Shown here: in pieces, positions 1-4,557 of the stretch
How positions within the stretch are numbered: position 1 is the stretch's first letter
Layout: each line of letters opens with the position of its first letter
DNA from: Clostridiaceae bacterium
Lineage (GTDB): Bacteria > Bacillota > Clostridia > Saccharofermentanales > UBA5734
Length of the DNA stretch: 6,436 nucleotides
NCBI GenBank assembly: GCA_012522285.1
Contig: JAAYKS010000050.1
Span: 1 to 6,436 of the forward strand
Reading direction: 5' to 3'
The notes under the pieces: generated by a model
The model's database searches: none
Told to the model about the DNA's origin: nothing
What the model saw: the letters and a program-made list of their open reading frames with translations, nothing else
Translations under genes and position numbers: made by a program

Positions 1-1
1 A

Positions 2-658
2 ACCAGACTGGTGGCCGACGCGACGGAGATTGGCAGCACGGGTTCTGCCAAACAGGTGGCGGACAAAATCCGGTCACAGATCCCTCCCGACCGGCCGGGG
101 GACTTTACCCAGGCTCTGATGGAACTGGGTGCCTGTATCTGTCTGCCTGGCGGGGCCGCACGCTGCGTGACTTGCCCGCTCTCCACTCTCTGTCTGGCGC
201 ATCGCAACGGGAATCCGGAAGACTACCCTGTCCGCAAGGCGGCACGGGTCCGAAAAATTGAGGTGCGCACAGCATTCGTGGTCACGACCCCAGACGGGAT
301 TCTGCTTCGCCGACGCCCTGAACGCGGACTATTGGCCGGACTCTGGGAGTTTCCCCATGTCGAAGGACGTCTGGACGAGGAAGAGGCGCGGAGGACCGCT
401 GTCTTGTGGGGGGCATCTGTGCCCGTACTCCGGGCGTTGCCCGAACGCACACACGTGTTTTCCCATCTGGAATGGCATCTGTCCTGCTGGCAGGTCTGTG
501 CGTCGTCGTGCGCCATACCGGATGGCTGGACGCTTGCAACAGCGGAAGAACTCCGCGACAAGTACCCCCTCCCAACCGCGTTTATTCCATGGCTCGACCA
601 ACTCGGGGATTGCGGTATGATGGGAGTATCCGAATCAGACGGGAGGCAGGACCCATGA
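2..658 (+). CDS. mutY: Adenine DNA glycosylase MutY, C-terminal part (5' end outside window)
   Basis: MutY removes adenine mispaired with 8-oxoguanine in base-excision repair. Reading from base 2, the frame is open at the left edge, so the N-terminal helix-hairpin-helix catalytic region lies outside the window and no true start is visible. What remains is the end of the glycosylase domain (FTQALMELGA), a cysteine cluster for a 4Fe-4S centre (about bases 140-193, ending RCVTCPLSTLC), and a C-terminal NUDIX-like 8-oxoG recognition domain with the hallmarks GLLAGLWEFP and HVFSHLEWHL. The cluster spacing is C-X7-C-X2-C-X5-C, one residue longer in the first gap than the usual C-X6-C-X2-C-X5-C. The stop TGA at 656-658 overlaps the dcd start as ATGA, implying co-transcription and translational coupling. 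The identification is firm because both signature regions are present in the right order; only the missing 5' end limits the entry. Confidence 0.95.
   Translation, partial: TRLVADATEIGSTGSAKQVADKIRSQIPPDRPGDFTQALMELGACICLPGGAARCVTCPLSTLCLAHRNGNPEDYPVRKAARVRKIEVRTAFVVTTPDGILLRRRPERGLLAGLWEFPHVEGRLDEEEARRTAVLWGASVPVLRALPERTHVFSHLEWHLSCWQVCASSCAIPDGWTLATAEELRDKYPLPTAFIPWLDQLGDCGMMGVSESDGRQDP
594..621 (+). promoter_or_regulatory. Possible sigma-A promoter for dcd inside the end of mutY
   Basis: A -35-like TCGACC (594-599) is followed after 16 bases by TATGAT (616-621), matching the consensus at 4 of 6 and 5 of 6 positions. It lies 33 bases before the dcd start and could give dcd expression independent of mutY. 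It sits inside coding sequence, so chance similarity is quite possible. Confidence 0.3.
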
Positions 659-1179
659 TCCTATCCGGCAAAGAGATCCTGCGGCAAGTGGAAAACGGGA
701 CCATCGAAATCGAGCCGTTCGAGCCCACCCGCATAAACCCCAACAGCTATAATCTCCACCTGCACGACCGGTTGCTGGTATATACCGGGGACATTCTCGA
801 CATGAAAACCCCCAATGCCACCCGGGAATTGATCATCCCCGAAGAGGGGCTGTTGCTGGAGCCGGGCAGGCTGTATCTTGGCCGCACACTCGAATACACC
901 CGCACCGACGCCCATGTGCCGATGCTGGAGGGGCGTTCTTCCGTGGGTCGGCTCGGGCTCTATGTGCACGTCACGGCCGGGTTCGGAGACGTGGGTTTTG
1001 CAGGATATTGGACGCTTGAACTCCAATGTGTGCAGCCGATCCGGATCTACGCCGGAATCGGCATCTGCCAGATCTACTACCATACGATCCAGGGCGAATA
1101 CGAACCTTACCGGAGCGGCAAATACCAAAACAACACCGGCATCCAGCCCAGCTTGCTCTATCGGGACTTCGAAACCTGA
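655..1179 (+). CDS. dcd: dCTP deaminase
   Basis: Dcd converts dCTP to dUTP in the cytosol, feeding thymidylate synthesis; some family members also hydrolyse dUTP to dUMP. The ATG at 655 overlaps the mutY stop (ATGA), and a GGGAGG Shine-Dalgarno lies at 641-646, so this start is preferred over longer readings of the frame. The 174-residue product has normal family length. It opens MILSGKEI and carries the core GRSSVGRLGLYVHVTAGF at about residues 93-110. The catalytic glutamate is Glu122 in WTLEL; Ser95, Ser96, Arg99 and Ala108 match the E. coli positions at a constant offset of 16. The C-terminal QNNTGIQPSLLYRDFE is the flexible lid that closes over the nucleotide. The segment TAGFGDVGF differs from the E. 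coli TAHRIDPGW, so whether the enzyme is deaminase only or also a dUTPase cannot be decided from sequence. An internal promoter in mutY is possible. Confidence 0.95.
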   Translation: MILSGKEILRQVENGTIEIEPFEPTRINPNSYNLHLHDRLLVYTGDILDMKTPNATRELIIPEEGLLLEPGRLYLGRTLEYTRTDAHVPMLEGRSSVGRLGLYVHVTAGFGDVGFAGYWTLELQCVQPIRIYAGIGICQIYYHTIQGEYEPYRSGKYQNNTGIQPSLLYRDFET

Positions 1180-1212
1180 CATCCTGTACAAATCCTGCCT
1201 CCCAAATCTATC

Positions 1213-1241
1213 CGGACGGATCTGACAACCAGGCATATAAT
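1213..1241 (+). promoter_or_regulatory. Sigma-A-type promoter for the 73-residue small protein
   Basis: A perfect TATAAT (1236-1241) is preceded at 17 bases by CGGACG (1213-1218), which matches only the GAC of TTGACA. A small inverted repeat, ATCCG-GA-CGGAT (1210-1221), overlaps the -35 region and might be an operator. The distance to the start at 1274 leaves room for a leader of about 25 bases containing the Shine-Dalgarno. The weak -35 suggests that an activator or another element assists. Confidence 0.6.
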
Positions 1242-1273
1242 AGAAGCAACCGGATGCGAGGAGGATTTGCAAA

Positions 1274-1495
1274 ATGGACGTCAAAGAACAAGTCACAGAA
1301 GTTTTAAAGCAAATCAAGAAGGATCCCGAATTCGGGAACAGATTCAAATCCAATCCAGCCGCCGCTGTCGAAGCACTGTTGGGCATGGATCTCCCTGACG
1401 GGGTGGTCCAGCATGTCGTTGCCGGCGTCAAGGCCAAACTCGCGAGCAAAGAAGCCGGCGGCTTGGCGGGCAAGATCAAGGGCATCTTCAAGTAG
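1274..1495 (+). CDS. Small lysine-rich helical protein of unknown function (73 aa)
   Basis: I recognise no characterised family. The ATG at 1274 has a near-perfect Shine-Dalgarno, AGGAGG at 1259-1264, nine bases upstream, and a TATAAT promoter just before it, so this is a real gene. The product has no cysteine, no signal peptide and no clear membrane segment. It has 11 lysines and a net charge of about +3. Residues 1-36 and 43-60 look like amphipathic helices separated by GMDLPDG, and the protein ends in a Gly/Lys-rich tail, AGGLAGKIKGIFK. The pattern of KDPEF, NPAAAVEALLG and LPDGV resembles small conserved proteins of Firmicutes, and superficially the leader parts of NHLP/Nif11-type peptide precursors. 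The tail lacks Cys, Ser or Thr to modify, and no maturation or export gene is nearby, so a peptide precursor is unlikely. It appears to be monocistronic, with its own promoter and a putative terminator. Confidence 0.82.
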   Translation: MDVKEQVTEVLKQIKKDPEFGNRFKSNPAAAVEALLGMDLPDGVVQHVVAGVKAKLASKEAGGLAGKIKGIFK

Positions 1496-1530
1496 GCTGC
1501 CCCGGAGTAGTTCCGCAAGGCAAAATCCGT

Positions 1531-1571
1531 ATCGCCCGTCAGACCGATAGGGAGCCGGGCGATTTCTTGTT
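1531..1571 (+). terminator. Probable intrinsic terminator after the small protein gene
   Basis: A perfect 8-base inverted repeat, ATCGCCCG (1531-1538) and CGGGCGAT (1556-1563), with a 17-base loop is followed by the T-rich run TTTCTTGTTT. The position, 35 bases after the stop at 1495, suits a rho-independent terminator. The loop is long and the T tract is interrupted, so efficiency is uncertain. Confidence 0.55.
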
Positions 1572-1627
1572 TCAAAGGGGCTGTGATAAGAGTGATGGAG
1601 ACCATCCGGAATCTCAACAAACCGTTC

Positions 1628-1657
1628 CGGACCGGTTGATCCACATCGTCGTATAAT
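1628..1657 (+). promoter_or_regulatory. Sigma-A-type promoter for the PHP phosphatase block
   Basis: A perfect TATAAT (1652-1657) stands 18 bases after CGGACC (1628-1633), a weak -35 of the same form as that of the 73-residue gene. An inverted repeat, AACCG-N8-CGGTT (1620-1624 and 1633-1637), encloses the palindrome TCCGGA. The transcript would start near 1664, immediately before a short GC hairpin (CCGGC 1666-1670, GCCGG 1676-1680). It then reaches the Shine-Dalgarno GGGGAGGA at 1688-1695. Between the upstream terminator and this promoter (about 1572-1620) I see nothing else. Confidence 0.5.
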
Positions 1658-1702
1658 GGTAAAGACCGGCGGACGGCCGGAACCATCGGGGAGGACATCC
1701 GC

Positions 1703-2470
1703 ATGCTCACAGCCGATTTGCATCTCCACTCGACCTTTTCCATCGATGGCTGCAATACCCTGCAAGAGATGACGGACGCCGCCTGGCGGGCGGGCTTGCG
1801 CACCCTATGTTTCACAGAACATGTCGACCACAACCCGCGTGACACTGGTTATGGATTTTACGACTATGAAGCTTACCGCGAGGCCGTCTTGCAAGTGAAA
1901 GAAGCATATGAGGGCAGGATCGAAGTGCTGTGGGGCATCGAATTTTCCGAGCCCCATTTGTATCCGGCGGAGCTGGAGCGGGAGCAGCAACGCGGCTATG
2001 ACATGATTATCGGGAGCCAGCATTTCCTGGGCAAATGGTTTTTCGGCGAGCGGGAAATGCTGGAACAGTGGCCCCGTGAAGAGGTGTTTTCTCGGTATTA
2101 CGAAGAGCTCTGTGCAATGGCGGACCACGGCGGATTCGACGTGATGGGGCACATCGGTTTTCCCTGCCGCTATATCGGCGATCATCCGATGCCCGAGGAT
2201 GTTGCGCGTGTGCTTGCCGCAAAGATGGTTAAGAGTGGGATTCTGCCGGAAATCAATACCAGCGGATTTCGCAAAGGATATCCCAAGACCCTGCCGGACG
2301 AGCCGTTTCTGCGGATCTGGCGCGATCTCTCCTGCGGCAGCGTCACTGCCGGCTCCGATGCGCATCGCATCGGGGAACCCGGCAACGGTTTGGAGCAGGC
2401 GGAGGACGCCGTGCGGATGCTTGGCCTCGAACCGGTCGTTTTCCGGAGCAGAAAGGCGGTTCGGTTATGA
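1703..2470 (+). CDS. PHP-family phosphatase, histidinol-phosphatase-like
   Basis: This is a PHP-domain metallo-phosphoesterase. The closest recognisable type is the HisJ/HisK histidinol-phosphatase, which releases phosphate from histidinol phosphate in histidine synthesis. The 255-residue length fits that group. The expected metal ligands appear in order: DLHLHS (His7, His9), TEH (His40), GIE (Glu80), SQH (His107), MGH (His150) and GSDAH (Asp219, His221), and EINTSG (183-188) precedes the last motif as in HisJ-like proteins. The ATG at 1703 has the Shine-Dalgarno GGGGAGGA eight bases upstream. No other histidine gene is in the window, and the neighbours are a Nudix remnant, a toroid protein and a HAD phosphatase, so a different phosphorylated substrate is possible. 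The fold and metal site are clear; the histidinol-phosphate assignment is moderate. The C-terminus seems complete, but the TGA is followed directly, in the same frame, by the Nudix remnant. Confidence 0.88.
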   Translation: MLTADLHLHSTFSIDGCNTLQEMTDAAWRAGLRTLCFTEHVDHNPRDTGYGFYDYEAYREAVLQVKEAYEGRIEVLWGIEFSEPHLYPAELEREQQRGYDMIIGSQHFLGKWFFGEREMLEQWPREEVFSRYYEELCAMADHGGFDVMGHIGFPCRYIGDHPMPEDVARVLAAKMVKSGILPEINTSGFRKGYPKTLPDEPFLRIWRDLSCGSVTAGSDAHRIGEPGNGLEQAEDAVRMLGLEPVVFRSRKAVRL

Positions 2471-2752
2471 GCACCCGATGCGATGGTGCGCGAGGCAAGC
2501 GAGGAAACCGGTCTATCGGTACAGATCGGTCCATTGCTGTACGCCACCACGTTCCGCACCCATCCGTGGCGGCAAGTGGTGCTTCTTTCCTATCTGTGCA
2601 CCGCGGGTCAGGGAGATGTCGTCCTGTCGGAGGAACACGATTCGTATCGATGGGCTTCACGTGAGGAAACCCACGCGACGCTCGCGCCCCCGATTTGCAC
2701 GGATATGGATCGAGGTGGGGTTTTCGCGCAGTTGAGAGACCTGGTGGACTGA
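2471..2752 (+). pseudogene. Nudix hydrolase remnant lacking its N-terminal half
   Basis: The frame reads APDAMVREASEETGL, the second half of a Nudix box (REUXEEXGU), then ends with a normal Nudix C-terminus (SEEHDSYRWASREE). The glycine loop and first glutamate of the box (GX5E), plus the first strands of the fold, some 40-50 residues, are missing, so pyrophosphohydrolase activity is not expected. The remnant is in the same frame as the PHP gene and begins directly after its TGA. An ATG at 2483 could start an 89-residue product, but it has no Shine-Dalgarno and could be reached only by coupling. Another ATG (2467, overlapping the PHP stop as ATGA) opens a different frame, MSTR..., that stops at 2664. 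It may be the original start, cut off from the rest by a deletion that shifted the frame. A deletion scar is the simplest reading; an assembly error is the alternative. Confidence 0.72.
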
Positions 2753-2753
2753 C

Positions 2754-2761
2754 GGGAGGTG
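2754..2761 (+). promoter_or_regulatory. Shine-Dalgarno that fixes the start of the toroid gene
   Basis: GGGAGGTG at 2754-2761 lies six bases before the ATG at 2768. The longer frame would start with the GTG at 2759, which is inside this Shine-Dalgarno, so ATG 2768 is the better start. Confidence 0.7.
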
Positions 2762-2767
2762 CCTTGG

Positions 2768-3772
2768 ATGGATTTGGTACAGTGGTTGATGGAAGAGGAA
2801 GCGGATGTGTCGATCCGATACGGTGCCGCACGTGACCTGCTCGACTGGACGGAGCACAAACTCGAACCCCTCCGGCGCAGGATCGGCGAAGAGGGATGGG
2901 GAGCCCGATATCTCGCGGTGCGCGGGGAGAACGGGCACTGGGGACGGGGCTACTACAGTCCCAAGTGGATCAGTACCCACTACACGCTGCTGGAACTGAG
3001 AAACCTCGAACTCCCCCGAGACACCCCGGCGGCACGGGATGCAGTCGCATTATCATTGCGTCAATTCCGACTCTATCCGGACCAGCGCGTCTCGCACGCC
3101 GGTTCCGGGCATTCGCGCACCCGACGGGAACGCGGAGCTGTGACTTCTGATGTCTGTATCAACGGAATGTTTTTGCATTTTGCCTGCTGGTTTGGCGCGG
3201 ACCACGCCGCGCTGGAACCGGTTGTAGATTTTCTCCTCGGTGAACGCATGCCGGACGGGGGCTTTAATTGCCAGTCCAACCGGCGGACCGCGCATCCGGT
3301 CCACAGTTCTTTGCATACGACGTTGTCGGTGCTCGAGGGGATCGAGACCTACCGGTTGTGTGGCTATACCTATAAATTGGACGAATTGCTGGACGCCGCG
3401 GAAACTTCGCGCGCGTTCATTCTGGTGCACCGGTTCTTCCGTTCGGACCACACTGGGGAGGTCATCTCCCCCCATTTTATGAAGCTGTCCTGTCCCTGGC
3501 GATGGCATTACGACATCCTGCGGGCGCTGGATTATTTTCGAATTTCCGGACAACCCTATTACGAACGGATGCGTGACGCGCTGGAGATCCTCCGGAACGC
3601 CCGACGCCCGGACGGTACCTGGCATGTCGGGCTCCGGTTCCCGGGGGAAGAGCACTTTCGCATGGAACCTGCGCGCGGACCCAGCCGGTATCTGACGTTG
3701 CGGGCGCTTCGCGTCTTGCGCGCCTATGGGTGCGGGCTGGAGGGCGTGGACGACAACGGGGGGGTAAAGTGA
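2768..3772 (+). CDS. Alpha-alpha toroid (prenyltransferase/squalene-cyclase-like) protein, substrate unknown
   Basis: The 334-residue product looks like the alpha/alpha-barrel fold shared by squalene-hopene cyclases and protein prenyltransferase beta subunits, but I cannot assign a reaction. It shows repeated helix pairs with Gly/aromatic turns of the QW type: NGHWGRGYYSPKW (about 55-67), PDGGFNCQSN (162-171) and RPDGTWHVGLRFPG (280-293). Helices rich in Leu and Ala (THYTLLELRNLEL, HTTLSVLEGIETY, YDILRALDYF, LTLRALRVLRAY) separate them. The DXDD acid motif of true squalene cyclases is not seen. A Asp128-X-Cys130 pair with His176, His179 and His183 downstream recalls the Asp-X-Cys...His zinc site of farnesyltransferase beta; this is inference only. 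The start is ATG 2768, chosen by the Shine-Dalgarno GGGAGGTG. Its TGA overlaps the next gene's GTG (GTGA), so it is probably coupled to the HAD phosphatase. No signal peptide is visible, so a cytosolic location is expected. Confidence 0.8.
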   Translation: MDLVQWLMEEEADVSIRYGAARDLLDWTEHKLEPLRRRIGEEGWGARYLAVRGENGHWGRGYYSPKWISTHYTLLELRNLELPRDTPAARDAVALSLRQFRLYPDQRVSHAGSGHSRTRRERGAVTSDVCINGMFLHFACWFGADHAALEPVVDFLLGERMPDGGFNCQSNRRTAHPVHSSLHTTLSVLEGIETYRLCGYTYKLDELLDAAETSRAFILVHRFFRSDHTGEVISPHFMKLSCPWRWHYDILRALDYFRISGQPYYERMRDALEILRNARRPDGTWHVGLRFPGEEHFRMEPARGPSRYLTLRALRVLRAYGCGLEGVDDNGGVK

Positions 3773-4491
3773 GCCGGCTGCCCGACAAGGTGCTGTTCTG
3801 GGATTTTGACGGCACTCTCGCGTCCGCTCCGGGACTCTGGGTCCATGCGATTTATTCGGAACTCGAGGACACCCTCCCCGGAAACGGCATCGGGATGGAG
3901 CGGGTGCGCGAGAAAAATCAGACCGGCTACCCTTGGCATCACCCGGAAAGGGACCATCGCGCGCTCATCCGGCCCGGTGCCTGGTGGACCTATATGGAAA
4001 CCGTTTTTACGGGCATCTATCGGAATCTGGGCATCGATGAGAAAACCTCTTCCGTCATGGCCGGTCGGATCCGGCGGCGGATTCTGGACCCGCGCAACTA
4101 CACCCTTTTACCCGATGCTCTGCAGGTGCTGACTTCTTGCCGCGATAGGGGATACGCGAACTGGCTTTTGTCGAACCACATGCCGGAACTTGGCGAAGTT
4201 CTGTCGGCACTCGGACTGGCTCCCTTGCTGGACGGTGTGTTACTGTCCGCCGAAATCGGATATGAAAAGCCACATCCCGCGGTGTTTGATATCGCACTCG
4301 AAAGGACCGGGCACCCCGACACCCGCTATATGATCGGCGACAATCCAATCGCGGACATTGCCGGGGCGAAGCGTGCCGGTATCCCGGCCATTCTGGTCGA
4401 AACCGCAACCGGCCACCCGTGGCAGCCGGGACCTGTCCCGCCAGACTTTACATGTTCCCGGTTGATGGATATCCTTGACTTCATCCCGTGA
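3769..4491 (+). CDS. HAD-superfamily phosphatase (C1-cap, phosphoglycolate-phosphatase-like)
   Basis: HAD hydrolases cleave phosphate esters through an aspartyl-phosphate intermediate with Mg2+. All four motifs are present: motif I WDFDGTL (nucleophile Asp12, acid/base Asp14), motif II LLSNH (Ser135), motif III YEKPHP (Lys167) and motif IV GDNPIADIAGA (Asp191, Asp196). The insert between motifs I and II is an alpha-helical C1 cap and contains TGYPWHHPE, which I recall from uncharacterised Firmicutes HAD proteins. The 240-residue length is typical. I chose GTG at 3769, which overlaps the toroid gene's TGA as GTGA and places the first strand (KVLFWDFDG) near the N-terminus as usual. A GTG at 3730 would only add a Gly/Arg-rich shadow of the upstream gene. 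The Shine-Dalgarno is poor (a run of G at 3758-3764), so coupling to upstream translation is likely. The substrate is unknown. Confidence 0.88.
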   Translation: MSRLPDKVLFWDFDGTLASAPGLWVHAIYSELEDTLPGNGIGMERVREKNQTGYPWHHPERDHRALIRPGAWWTYMETVFTGIYRNLGIDEKTSSVMAGRIRRRILDPRNYTLLPDALQVLTSCRDRGYANWLLSNHMPELGEVLSALGLAPLLDGVLLSAEIGYEKPHPAVFDIALERTGHPDTRYMIGDNPIADIAGAKRAGIPAILVETATGHPWQPGPVPPDFTCSRLMDILDFIP

Positions 4492-4557
4492 CGAATTTCT
4501 GTCGCCGGGCTGCAGCTGGGCGGTAAGAATGGTACATAACCATATTGGAGGGAAGAC

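Noticed and set aside
1466..1495. Gly-Gly cleaved bacteriocin or RiPP core at the end of the 73-residue protein
   Set aside because: The tail has no Cys, Ser or Thr, and there is no peptidase, transporter or modifying enzyme in the window.
661..1845. Long antisense open frame of 394 codons opposite dcd, the small gene and the PHP 5' end
   Set aside because: It spans three unrelated features and two promoters, has no recognisable domain, and mirrors codon bias of the real genes on the other strand.
2199..2735. Alternative 178-codon + strand frame across the PHP-Nudix junction
   Set aside because: It overlaps conserved PHP coding sequence and the Nudix remnant in another frame and has no recognisable motifs.
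4503..4522. GC-rich imperfect palindrome around CTGCAG as a terminator after the HAD gene
   Set aside because: The stem is only 4 bases beyond an impossible 2-base loop and no T-rich tail follows.
4475..4540. Possible yitJ promoter with TTGACT at 4475-4480
   Set aside because: No acceptable -10 lies 16-18 bases downstream; TACATA at 4533 has no matching -35.
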